Source: Spirochaetota bacterium
GTDB taxonomy: Bacteria; Spirochaetota; Spirochaetia; SZUA-6
NCBI GenBank assembly: GCA_003641675.1
Contig: QNBI01000044.1
Span: 1-9,481, forward strand
Reading direction: 5' to 3'
Length of the DNA: 9,481 nucleotides
Shown piece after piece: positions 1 through 6,956 of the stretch. The first letter of the stretch is position 1. The number at the start of each line of letters is the position of its first letter. Position numbers and translations under genes: made by a program. Under the pieces are notes generated by a model. That model saw nothing but the letters and a program-made list of their open reading frames with translations. It made no database searches and had not been told where the DNA came from.

Positions 1-1122
1 ACCTATTACTCCTGCAATACCTATTGTTAAAAAGTACAGAATTCCGAGATTAAGCCTTTCCTGAGGTTTTATAAGCGCAAAAAAATAATTCTGCGAAGTA
101 TTTAGAATTCCATTTGTACCCATGTACGAGAGAAAAAATACTAATCCTGCAAATACAAACTGGAGTGTGGCTGTTTTAAAAGTCGGAGCTATTATAATGG
201 GTATAACTACTAATGAAGTAATAAGCGTATATATTAAAATAAGCGGTTTTGAGCCGATTCTGTCTATCATAAAGCCGTTTAAAATTGCCATAGAAAGGGC
301 TCCGAGACCACCGAATACGGTAAAGAAAATGACCTGGCTGTCGGAATTGCCGTAAATTCTTTTAAAGAACAGAATACTAAAGGGGAGCAAGGTTGTGAGT
401 GCCAGAGAAGCTGTAAACAGAACAATGATAAACTGGCGGAATCGGCTGTCTTTTAGGCTAAGAAAAATGCTGGAGGTGAATTTTTCAGCAAAACCAAGAG
501 CAGAGCCTTTTATTTCAGGAAGCCTAAATAGAAAATAGCATCCTATAAGTCCGGCAGTAATCCCTGTGGCAATAAATAAAATATATCTTGAAAACGGCGC
601 GTTTTTTCCTAGAAGAAGAGCAATAGCAATTCCTACAGATATTACAAGAATATGATTTATTATCTGTATGCGGGCAAGAAACACACCCCTGTCTTTTGTG
701 CCGGCTAATTGTCCCACTATTGGATTGTAGCTTGTAATTGCAATACCTCTCGCCGTATGAAACCCTAAAACGCTGAAAATAAGCACTAAAAGTGCAATAT
801 CCGCACGTCCCCTGTTGTACAGAAAAGGCGTAAAAAGAACCGGGATCATCATTAGGTAACGGATAGTCCAGAAGGTTCCCATAAGTTTTACAGCACCGGT
901 CTTTTTTATAAAAATACGTCCTATGAGCATAAAAATGTAGGCAACCTGAACAAAGGATGATAGCAATCCAATTGTAAAACTGTCCGCACCAAGTTTAATG
1001 GCGTACAGTATTATGATATTGCTGCTTATCAAAAGGTAGGAAAACACGTTGAAAAAGGTGAATATATAAAAATGGTTTCTGCCGTGCGTTATTTCAGATG
1101 GGAGCAAGCTTAAAACTTTCAT
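1..1122 (-). CDS. MFS-type membrane transporter, C-terminus outside window
   Basis: Continuous open frame of 374 codons from ATG (complement of 1120-1122) to the window edge, so the C-terminus is missing. The protein is strongly hydrophobic, with roughly ten to eleven predicted membrane helices seen. The two-bundle layout is typical of the major facilitator superfamily: a charged loop near residues 68-77 (GRIFIKKTGA) and a second one near 284-291 (MIDRIGSK) sit where the motif-A-like loops between helices 2-3 and 8-9 occur. A hydrophilic central segment near residues 204-226 would be the loop between the bundles. The substrate cannot be told from sequence, and neighbours give no hint. It is transcribed away from the AAA gene. 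There is no Shine-Dalgarno before the ATG; a TATAAT box lies 7 nt upstream, so a leaderless mRNA is possible. No other usable start lies upstream before a stop codon. Superfamily call is fairly sure; subfamily unknown. Confidence 0.8.
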   Translation of the reverse strand, partial: MKVLSLLPSEITHGRNHFYIFTFFNVFSYLLISSNIIILYAIKLGADSFTIGLLSSFVQVAYIFMLIGRIFIKKTGAVKLMGTFWTIRYLMMIPVLFTPFLYNRGRADIALLVLIFSVLGFHTARGIAITSYNPIVGQLAGTKDRGVFLARIQIINHILVISVGIAIALLLGKNAPFSRYILFIATGITAGLIGCYFLFRLPEIKGSALGFAEKFTSSIFLSLKDSRFRQFIIVLFTASLALTTLLPFSILFFKRIYGNSDSQVIFFTVFGGLGALSMAILNGFMIDRIGSKPLILIYTLITSLVVIPIIIAPTFKTATLQFVFAGLVFFLSYMGTNGILNTSQNYFFALIKPQERLNLGILYFLTIGIAGVIG

Positions 1123-1129
1123 ACTGGCA

Positions 1130-1158
1130 ATTATAAAATAGTTTTACAACATTTTACA
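1130..1158 (-). promoter_or_regulatory. Predicted promoter for the MFS transporter gene
   Basis: On the minus strand TATAAT (1135 to 1130) is a perfect -10 element. A poor -35 (TGTAAA, 1158 to 1153) lies 17 nt upstream. Only 7 nt separate the -10 from the ATG, so transcription would begin at or within 1-2 nt of the start codon. The element could be chance in AT-rich DNA. Confidence 0.4.
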
Positions 1159-1164
1159 GTGCAA

Positions 1165-1193
1165 TTGACTTAAGAGTGTATATGATTCATAAT
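1165..1193 (+). promoter_or_regulatory. Predicted sigma-70 promoter for the AAA ATPase gene
   Basis: TTGACT (1165-1170) and CATAAT (1188-1193) are separated by exactly 17 nt, each 5 of 6 matches to consensus. The transcript would start near 1200, giving a leader of about 20 nt that contains the ribosome binding site. It lies back-to-back with the divergent MFS promoter. Confidence 0.65.
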
Positions 1194-1210
1194 AAATTTA
1201 CATTATTTCT

Positions 1211-1218
1211 GGGAGGGG
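1211..1218 (+). promoter_or_regulatory. Strong ribosome binding site selecting a TTG start
   Basis: GGGAGGGG contains a perfect GGAGG core (1212-1216) 5 nt before TTG at 1222. There is no in-frame ATG nearby upstream, and the first internal ATG is at residue 49, so the site decides in favour of the TTG start. Confidence 0.75.
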
Positions 1219-1221
1219 ATA

Positions 1222-2976
1222 TTGGCGGAACAGTTAATACTAAAGAATCTTCCCTTTATTAAAATACTGCCTGCCTGGGCGCAGGAGCTTTCGTACAAGT
1301 ATTGTTCCAAGACGGCTAATCTTTATATAGTACATGGAAATATACGTGATTTTCTCCCTCATAAAATGGAAGAAGAACAGTTCACCTTTGTAAAAATACA
1401 GGATTATATTTCCGAAGTACTCTTTGGAAACAGGGATGTTATAGTGTTTTACGACAGGTCATCCGGTGTTGCTTTCTGCAAACCGGAAATGGAAGAGAGT
1501 TACCTAAAGGTAATGCAAGAACAGATTAAAGGAGTATCAACCGATGATCTTCTTTCAAAAGACCCTGTTAAGGCCTTTCATTATCTGGAAAAGTATTTCT
1601 ATTACAATATTCCATATAACAGAAGAATTGTACTAATTGTAGATTATTCGGAAACAATAGTTCCTAATACTGACCTTTCAAGATATACGGATGAAGACCG
1701 GTATTGTCTTGTAACGTTCAACCGGTGGGCTAATGACCCCATATTCACACACGGCGATGTTTCTGTGATCCTGTTAACGGAAAATCTTGCCGATATAAGC
1801 AGGCGTCTTGTCCGTTCTCCAAGCACCATAAAGGTAACTATTCCTATACCGGATGAGGATGTTCGCGAGAAATTCTTAAGATACCTCTATAATGAAGATA
1901 AACTTCTTCTGGATGAAAAGGTCTCTGTCAGTGAAATAGCTAAAATAACCAGCGGCCTTAATCTTGTAGATATTAATCAGCTTGCAGCAGAGTCTTACCA
2001 GGAAGACAAGAAGATAGATCTTCTCTATCTCCGCCAGAAAAAGAAAGAAATAATAGAGGCAGAGGCTGCAGGTCTCCTTGAGTTTATAGAGTCGGAGCAT
2101 GACCTTTCCATGGTATCGGGTCATAACTTTGTAAAGAAAAGGTTCCGAAGCGCGGCCAGAGCCATAAAACAGGGCAGGCTCGATGTTTTGCCGATGGGTT
2201 ATCTAATTGCTGGTCCGGTTGGAACTGGGAAATCATTTATGGTAACTGCATTTGCGGGTGAAATCGGAATTCCCATAGTAAAGTTTCGTAATTTCCGGTC
2301 AAAATGGCAGGGTGTAACAGAGGCCAACCTTGAAAAAATTCTTAATATCCTCAAGGCTATGGCGCCGGTCGGTGTTATGATAGACGAGGCGGATGCCTTC
2401 CTGGGGGATAGGAACCAGGAGGGAGATTCCGGTACAAGCAACAGGATATTTGCGGCTATTGCAGCTTTTATGGGGAATACAGAGTACAGGGGGAAAATTA
2501 TTTGGTTTCTCATTACCTGTCGGCCCGATCTAATTCCGATAGATTTAAAGAGACAGGGACGGGCAGAAGAACACCTGGCGCTGTTTTACCCGGAAGGTTT
2601 AGACGAGAAAATAGACCTTTTTAAAACACTGGTTAAAAAGCTTAAATTAAGAATACAGAATATAAACCTGTCTGATCTTTTTAGAAAATTTCGATACGAT
2701 TTTTCCGGTGCGGACGTGGAATCCATCCTTATACGGGCTAAATTTCTCTCTGCTATGAATAATCATGTATTTATAACCAAAGGGGATTTTATAGAAACTA
2801 TGAGGGATTTTGTACCTCCCGCCTACCCCCATGAAATAGAACTTCAGAATCTCGTAGCAGTTTTAGAGTGTACAAGTCGGGAGATGGTGCCCAAACGTTT
2901 TAAAAATCTGGACAGAGGCAAGCTTGTTACCGATATTAAACAACTTAAAGTACTTCTAGGTGAACGGTCCAGTTAG
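1222..2976 (+). CDS. Two-domain AAA+ ATPase with degenerate N-terminal ATPase-like half
   Basis: 584 residues starting at TTG. The C-terminal half is a complete AAA+ module: Walker A GPVGTGKS at 331-338, Walker B VMIDEAD at 385-391, a sensor-1 region ending in TCRPD at 432-436, arginine-finger region RQGR at 444-447, and a sensor-2-like FSGADVE at 494-500. The N-terminal ~270 residues resemble a second ATPase fold that has lost its P-loop: a Walker-B-like strand VLIVDYSE at 137-144, a sensor-1-like strand ILLTEN at 183-188, then RRLVRS and a sensor-2-like GLNLVD at 245-250. A charged helical stretch (about 260-290) links the halves. This layout resembles the Ycf46 group of AAA proteins, whose job is poorly defined. 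No membrane segment or signal peptide; presumably cytoplasmic. Its own promoter precedes it, and it overlaps the convergent MuiA-like gene by 4 bp. AAA+ is certain; substrate and partner are unknown. Confidence 0.85.
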   Translation: MAEQLILKNLPFIKILPAWAQELSYKYCSKTANLYIVHGNIRDFLPHKMEEEQFTFVKIQDYISEVLFGNRDVIVFYDRSSGVAFCKPEMEESYLKVMQEQIKGVSTDDLLSKDPVKAFHYLEKYFYYNIPYNRRIVLIVDYSETIVPNTDLSRYTDEDRYCLVTFNRWANDPIFTHGDVSVILLTENLADISRRLVRSPSTIKVTIPIPDEDVREKFLRYLYNEDKLLLDEKVSVSEIAKITSGLNLVDINQLAAESYQEDKKIDLLYLRQKKKEIIEAEAAGLLEFIESEHDLSMVSGHNFVKKRFRSAARAIKQGRLDVLPMGYLIAGPVGTGKSFMVTAFAGEIGIPIVKFRNFRSKWQGVTEANLEKILNILKAMAPVGVMIDEADAFLGDRNQEGDSGTSNRIFAAIAAFMGNTEYRGKIIWFLITCRPDLIPIDLKRQGRAEEHLALFYPEGLDEKIDLFKTLVKKLKLRIQNINLSDLFRKFRYDFSGADVESILIRAKFLSAMNNHVFITKGDFIETMRDFVPPAYPHEIELQNLVAVLECTSREMVPKRFKNLDRGKLVTDIKQLKVLLGERSS

Positions 2977-4499
2977 AAAAATTTTATGCCGTGTATCTGA
3001 AAATCTTTGGGATACTCAAGTTCAAAGCTCAGCTCACATTCCAGTACGGAATTACTCTCTATGGTTTCTGTGATTCTAACACTGGAATCGAGTGTCTGTG
3101 TGTATTTCTTTGGCGTTATAACAGGTTCGCTGATTTTAATTTTTTTATCATGGGAAACGGGAAGTGTTAAGTCTATTTCTGCTTTGATCTCTGTTTTGTT
3201 TCTGTTTTTTAATATTCCCTTGTATGTAAGCTTGTAGGTTACTATTCCCTCTTTTACTTTTTTCTTTTTTCTGCTCAATTTCCAGGCAGCATCTGCATCT
3301 TCGTCTATTCCCGCTTTTAATACGAAATCTTCCCCGGGAGCTATACTGGGGAATCTTGTTTCGCCATTGTAATTGTTATCATGGAATATTGTGACTTTTC
3401 CTGGAAGAATAGGGAAATCAAACGGATTGCTTGTTTCTGAGTACAGATAAACATTGGGGGACTGCTGGGGGAGACATTTGCGTATTATTTTGCAGGGGAA
3501 TTCTTTCTCGCTTAAAATTACCACCTTAACAGGTTCCCCTGTAGCCGGGATAACAACCGGCTGTTCAACGGAAAGCACTATTCCTGCCGCTCCCTCTTCG
3601 GTAACATCGGTATCAAGCACTGCAGGCTCCGAATTTTCATCTTCCTTTGTCTCTGTCTGTATTCCTCTTATAATCCAAGGCTGAGGCTGCGGAATTTTTA
3701 ATTCACGTGCAGGCATTGCAGTAGAAAGAAATAATTCGGCATTTGTCCAATCTTCGCCTGTATTTTGATGCACAATCGCAGAGAATGTAAGAAATGACTC
3801 CTCTTTGCCCTTGTTTACGCGCAGTTCATAGTCCGGAAACCATGCGGCATCATCTACAATATAGTCTATGGAAACTGTAAAATTACCTGCCTTCTGCACA
3901 TCGAGATAGATATGGGCAAAGTAGTACGCCTGTATGGAAGGAGTCTGCTTCTTATCCAGTTCTTTCCTTTTCTCACCCAGTTTGATATTAACCTCGTTTA
4001 GTTTTTCGCGCAGGTCCTTTTCCTCGTTTAGAATCTTTTCCTCGGTATGAAAAACAAAATCGAAAGAATTCTGCCAGTCTTCCGGGGTAGGTTTATCCGC
4101 TGTCATCTGAAACTGTGCATCGTTTATTGTTCTTGTTTTTATTGACCGTAAAAATTGCCTTTTCTCGTCGCAGAGTTCTATTTTAGCCTGGAGATCGTAT
4201 GTCTGACTCTCCAGATAGTCAATTTCCTTTTCCAGGAGTTTTTTCTCTTCAAGGTCCTTATAACTCTTGTACTCCTCCGTATAGTTTAATCCGAGCATCT
4301 TTGCAGAGCCTTTTTGGGAGAATATTCTCGCCCTTAGTGTTTCCGGTTTGGCCTTGGAGGGAATGGGGCTAATTACAATATCCCACTTTCCTTTATCTAC
4401 ATTTATTTTTGAAGTTCTCCTTATTAATGCAAGTCCGTCAAAAACAGTAACAGTAGAAATGTCAGAATGAAAAATTTCTTTCTTTACTTCTTCTTTCAT
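2973..4499 (-). CDS. DUF4140/DUF4139 protein, mucoidy inhibitor MuiA-like
   Basis: 508 residues. The N-terminus (about 14-73) matches the DUF4140 pattern of a short beta domain (STVTVFDGLALIRR). Residues ~80-120 and ~150-185 are rich in E, K and L and look like two coiled-coil arms joined by a turn. From about 200 on is a DUF4139 domain with its hallmark stretch DAAWFPDYELRV (217-228) and NTGEDWTNAELFLSTAMP (246-263), later FPILPGKVTIF (362-372) and APGEDFVL (387-394), ending in LEYPKD (494-499). An acidic linker (about 283-303) interrupts the domain. Members of this family have been called mucoidy inhibitor A, but the molecular function is not established. I see no signal peptide or membrane helix. 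The ATG lacks a Shine-Dalgarno sequence, and a good promoter ends 8 nt before it. It is convergent with the AAA gene. Family call is strong, function unknown. Confidence 0.85.
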   Translation of the reverse strand: MKEEVKKEIFHSDISTVTVFDGLALIRRTSKINVDKGKWDIVISPIPSKAKPETLRARIFSQKGSAKMLGLNYTEEYKSYKDLEEKKLLEKEIDYLESQTYDLQAKIELCDEKRQFLRSIKTRTINDAQFQMTADKPTPEDWQNSFDFVFHTEEKILNEEKDLREKLNEVNIKLGEKRKELDKKQTPSIQAYYFAHIYLDVQKAGNFTVSIDYIVDDAAWFPDYELRVNKGKEESFLTFSAIVHQNTGEDWTNAELFLSTAMPARELKIPQPQPWIIRGIQTETKEDENSEPAVLDTDVTEEGAAGIVLSVEQPVVIPATGEPVKVVILSEKEFPCKIIRKCLPQQSPNVYLYSETSNPFDFPILPGKVTIFHDNNYNGETRFPSIAPGEDFVLKAGIDEDADAAWKLSRKKKKVKEGIVTYKLTYKGILKNRNKTEIKAEIDLTLPVSHDKKIKISEPVITPKKYTQTLDSSVRITETIESNSVLECELSFELEYPKDFQIHGIKFF

Positions 4500-4507
4500 T
4501 GTATTTT

Positions 4508-4536
4508 ATTGTAACCCGACTTTTTGTTTTTATCAA
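4508..4536 (-). promoter_or_regulatory. Predicted sigma-70 promoter for the MuiA-like gene
   Basis: On the minus strand TTGATA (4536 to 4531) and TACAAT (4513 to 4508) are separated by 17 nt, each 5 of 6 matches to consensus. The -10 ends 8 nt before the ATG at 4499, so the mRNA would have almost no 5' leader. Confidence 0.6.
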
Positions 4537-4540
4537 GTTT

Positions 4541-4549
4541 TGTTAGAAT
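4541..4549 (+). promoter_or_regulatory. Predicted extended -10 promoter for hisZGB
   Basis: TGT followed by TAGAAT (4544-4549) fits an extended -10 (TGnTATAAT) with one mismatch. No good -35 is present, as is usual for extended -10 promoters. Start of transcription would be near 4556, giving a leader of about 50 nt, too short for a T-box or histidine attenuator. The element lies immediately beside the divergent MuiA-like promoter. Confidence 0.4.
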
Positions 4550-4565
4550 AAAGCAGTTTTATTCT
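4545..4565. repeat. Perfect 8-bp inverted repeat, operator-like, upstream of hisZ
   Basis: AGAATAAA (4545-4552), a 5-nt spacer GCAGT, and TTTATTCT (4558-4565) form a 21-bp dyad with perfect arms. It overlaps the predicted -10 and start site of the his promoter. The stem has almost no G or C and no T-run after it, so it is not an intrinsic terminator. A repressor binding site is an inference from position and symmetry; no regulator gene is in this window. Confidence 0.5.
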
Positions 4566-4607
4566 GTAAATTAGTTAAATCTTGCTGTTTTTAGAGAGGA
4601 TATTGAT

Positions 4608-5714
4608 ATGGATAAGAGAAAACTGCTCCAGATACCTAAGGGAACAGAAAGTTTTGAGCTGGAAGAGGCTTATATCCATAAAAAAATAGTGGGCGGTTTG
4701 TTAGACCTGTTTTACCGCTGGGGATTTCTGCCCATAGAAACACCTGTGTTTGACTTCTATGATATCTACAGCAATGTGATGGATAGGCAGGCACGTGACA
4801 GGGTTTACAGGCTCATAGACAGGGATGGGGAACTCCTTATGCTTCGTTCCGACATTACACTGTTTATGGCAAAGCAGATCGGATTGCTGATGCCGGATTC
4901 TATGCATCCTTTGAGGGTGTGTTATGCAGATACAATTCTGCGCTACCAGAAAAATGAGGATATTTCCCATAATGAATTTTTTCAGGCCGGGGCGGAATTT
5001 ATAGGAAAAGATGGTTTAGAGGCGGATTTAGAGATAATTCTTCTGTTACTTTCTTCTTTAAAATTACTCGGTATAGAAGATTCCATGCTCCATATCGGTT
5101 CAAGGAACCTTTTTAAACTCTGTGTGGGTACTCCGGCTAAGAATACAGAAGGACCGGTAAGGAAGCAGCTGCTGAAAGCTGTAAGGGTGCGTGACTGGAA
5201 TCGCTTTAACAAAGTGCTTGAAGAAAACGAATTAAACGGGGAGGGCAGGAATTTTATAGAGCTTTTTTCTTTTATTGGTACAGGTAAAGAGCTTAAGCAA
5301 ATGTTTAAAAGTAAATATTCCGGAGAGACATCGGATGTGAAAAAAGAGGTTGAGTATCTTGTTTCGATTTATGAATATCTGGAGGAATTAAATTTTGCAG
5401 ATAATGTTAAAATTGACCTCTCTGAATTGGGAGGTCAGGATTATTATTCTGGATTGTCTTTTAAAGTTTATTTAAAAGATGTGGATACTGCAATTGCATC
5501 CGGGGGAAGGTACAATAATCTTTTAAGTTCTTTTGGGTATAATGCCCCGGCTGTGGGCTTTTCCATTATGCTTAGAAAGGTGGAACGTGTTAAGAAGGCT
5601 GCAGGGCAGTTTAAAAAACCGGATGTTATTACAGTTTTGGATGACCCTGACTTTCTTGTCCGATACAGAAAGGCGGAAAAACTAAGGAATTCCGGAAGGA
5701 TAGTTTGTTTATGA
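4608..5714 (+). CDS. hisZ: ATP phosphoribosyltransferase regulatory subunit HisZ
   Basis: 368 residues, a histidyl-tRNA synthetase paralogue that lacks tRNA charging and activates short-form HisG in the first step of histidine synthesis. Visible class II synthetase core: a motif 1 region around 38-46 (WGFLPIETP), motif 2 LRYQKNEDISHNEFFQAGAEF (111-131) and motif 3 SGGRYNNL (298-305). The histidine-binding motif of true HisRS (consensus LVRGLDYY) is LGGQDYYSG at 274-282, missing the key arginine, which supports HisZ over HisS. The C-terminal anticodon-binding domain of HisRS is largely absent, as expected. GAGAGGA (4594-4600) is the Shine-Dalgarno, 7 nt before ATG. The TGA stop overlaps the hisG ATG (ATGA), implying coupled translation and a 1:1-like supply of the two subunits. 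The immediately adjacent short HisG makes the call very likely. Confidence 0.92.
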   Translation: MDKRKLLQIPKGTESFELEEAYIHKKIVGGLLDLFYRWGFLPIETPVFDFYDIYSNVMDRQARDRVYRLIDRDGELLMLRSDITLFMAKQIGLLMPDSMHPLRVCYADTILRYQKNEDISHNEFFQAGAEFIGKDGLEADLEIILLLLSSLKLLGIEDSMLHIGSRNLFKLCVGTPAKNTEGPVRKQLLKAVRVRDWNRFNKVLEENELNGEGRNFIELFSFIGTGKELKQMFKSKYSGETSDVKKEVEYLVSIYEYLEELNFADNVKIDLSELGGQDYYSGLSFKVYLKDVDTAIASGGRYNNLLSSFGYNAPAVGFSIMLRKVERVKKAAGQFKKPDVITVLDDPDFLVRYRKAEKLRNSGRIVCL

Positions 5715-6352
5715 ATAAAATTACGGATGATTTTCTTACTATTGCCCTTCCCAAGGGAAGACTTGAGAATAAAATCGAGGAGTATCTCTCCAGGTGTGGC
5801 TGTAGTTTTTCGTTTGCAGGACGAGAACTTATAGCTTTTGATAATGAAAATAAACTTAAGCTTCTTCTTGTGAAAAATGCAGACCTGCCTGTATATGTAA
5901 AACACGGCATAGCAGGGCTGGGCATTTGCGGCGAGGATGTTATTACAGAGACAGGGTATGAATTCTATAAGATTTTTGAGTTCCCCTTTGGAAATACACG
6001 TATGTGTCTTGCAGCAAAAAGGGGAGACGGTTTTCCTAAAGATCTCAGGACAAAAGTTAAAATAGCGACAAAATTCCCTGTCTTTACAGAGAGGTATTTC
6101 CATTCCTTAGGGATACCTGTAGAGATTATTAAACTCTCCGGATCTATCGAGCTTGCCCCTATCCTCGGTTTAACACACTATATTGTAGATCTTGTGGAAA
6201 CAGGCAGCACTATAAAGGAAAATAATCTGGAAATTATAGAAGAATTAGCGAAGATAAAGGTTTATCTTATTTCCAACCCGGCCTACTATAAATTAAACTA
6301 TAAAAAGGTCGATGATTTTGTTAGAAGGTTACAAAAAGGACAGTTTAAATGA
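5711..6352 (+). CDS. hisG: ATP phosphoribosyltransferase catalytic subunit HisG, short form
   Basis: 213 residues from the ATG at 5711. It condenses ATP and PRPP to phosphoribosyl-ATP, the first step of histidine synthesis (EC 2.4.2.17). Motifs: N-terminal IALPKGRL (11-18), GICGEDVI (71-78), KIATKFP with TERYF (117-130), and the PRPP-binding region ELAPILGLTHYIVDLVETGS (147-166), ending in GSTIKEN. The length of ~210 residues and the absence of the C-terminal regulatory domain mark the short form, which needs HisZ. A TTG at 5705 could extend it by two residues, but the ATG overlapping the hisZ stop (ATGA) is the standard coupled arrangement; GGAAGGA (5694-5700) precedes it by 10 nt. In the PRPP motif the usual GLAD is GLTH, a mild deviation. 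Its stop in turn overlaps the hisB ATG. Confidence 0.95.
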   Translation: MNKITDDFLTIALPKGRLENKIEEYLSRCGCSFSFAGRELIAFDNENKLKLLLVKNADLPVYVKHGIAGLGICGEDVITETGYEFYKIFEFPFGNTRMCLAAKRGDGFPKDLRTKVKIATKFPVFTERYFHSLGIPVEIIKLSGSIELAPILGLTHYIVDLVETGSTIKENNLEIIEELAKIKVYLISNPAYYKLNYKKVDDFVRRLQKGQFK

Positions 6353-6936
6353 AGGGCAAGGCAACGGTTAAAAGAAAAACGAAGGAGACTGATATTTCGG
6401 TAACCATAGATTTTAATTCACCTTTGTCAATTACAACAGATACAGAGATACCGTTTTTTAATCATATGCTTCATGCTATGGCTTTTCATGGGGCTTTCGG
6501 AATGGATATCTATGCCAGAGGCGACATAGATGTAGACCCGCATCATGTGGTAGAGGATGTTGGGCTTGTGACCGGTGATGTTCTTTCCGATATTCTCGTG
6601 GAATACAGGGCTGTTTCAAGATACGGTTATTCTGTTATTCCAATGGATGATGCACTTTCGGAGGTTGCCATAGATGTATGCGGCAGACCTTATTTTAGGT
6701 ATGTCGCCGATTTTCCTCAGGCAAAAACAGGCAGTTTTGATGTCGCCTTGATAAGGGAATACCTCTATGCTTTGACGGTGAGGGCAAAGATTAATCTCCA
6801 TGCGGAGATACGCTATGGTTTAAATAGTCATCATATGATAGAATCATTGTTTAAGGCGCTGGGGAAAGCGCTGCATGCAGCCTATATCCCTATGAATAAT
6901 ATTAACAATATCAGGTCTACAAAGGGGATGTTGTAG
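6349..6936 (+). CDS. hisB: Imidazoleglycerol-phosphate dehydratase HisB
   Basis: 195 residues, the monofunctional form (no N-terminal phosphatase domain as in E. coli). It dehydrates imidazole glycerol phosphate to imidazole acetol phosphate (EC 4.2.1.19) using two Mn ions bound by His/Glu clusters. Those are visible: FFNHMLHAMAFHG (36-48), DPHHVVEDVG (63-72), a MDDAL element (99-103), CGRPYF (111-116), and SHHMIESLFKALGKAL (160-175); the end STKGML (190-195) is typical of the family. The first motif has N38 where D is common. The ATG overlaps the hisG stop (ATGA), with AAGGA at 6336-6340, 8 nt upstream. Third and last his gene in this cluster; remaining pathway genes must be elsewhere. Confidence 0.95.
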   Translation: MKGKATVKRKTKETDISVTIDFNSPLSITTDTEIPFFNHMLHAMAFHGAFGMDIYARGDIDVDPHHVVEDVGLVTGDVLSDILVEYRAVSRYGYSVIPMDDALSEVAIDVCGRPYFRYVADFPQAKTGSFDVALIREYLYALTVRAKINLHAEIRYGLNSHHMIESLFKALGKALHAAYIPMNNINNIRSTKGML

Positions 6937-6956
6937 AAGATGCCGGAAAGAGAGAT

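Noticed and set aside
122..355. Plus-strand open frame of 77 codons
   Set aside because: It lies antisense within the MFS transporter, which has a continuous 374-codon frame with clear membrane-protein composition.
2199..2513. Minus-strand open frame of 104 codons
   Set aside because: It is antisense to the Walker A/B region of the AAA ATPase and is a coding shadow.
4545..4565. Inverted repeat as an intrinsic terminator
   Set aside because: The stem is nearly all A/T and no T-run follows; position over the promoter favours an operator.
4500..4607. T-box or histidine attenuator before hisZ
   Set aside because: The gap is only 108 bp, with no run of His codons, no GC-rich terminator stem with T-run and no T-box-like sequence.
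5705..5710. TTG at 5705 as the hisG start
   Set aside because: The ATG at 5711 overlaps the hisZ stop as ATGA, the usual coupling arrangement that is repeated at the hisG/hisB junction, and gives the normal family N-terminus.
4608..5714. Histidyl-tRNA synthetase (hisS) rather than hisZ
   Set aside because: Motif A arginine missing, C-terminal anticodon-binding domain largely missing, and a short-form hisG that needs HisZ is coupled directly downstream.
5468..6103. Minus-strand open frame of 211 codons
   Set aside because: Antisense to the hisZ/hisG junction, whose products have clear family motifs; the reverse product has no recognisable domain and no start signals.
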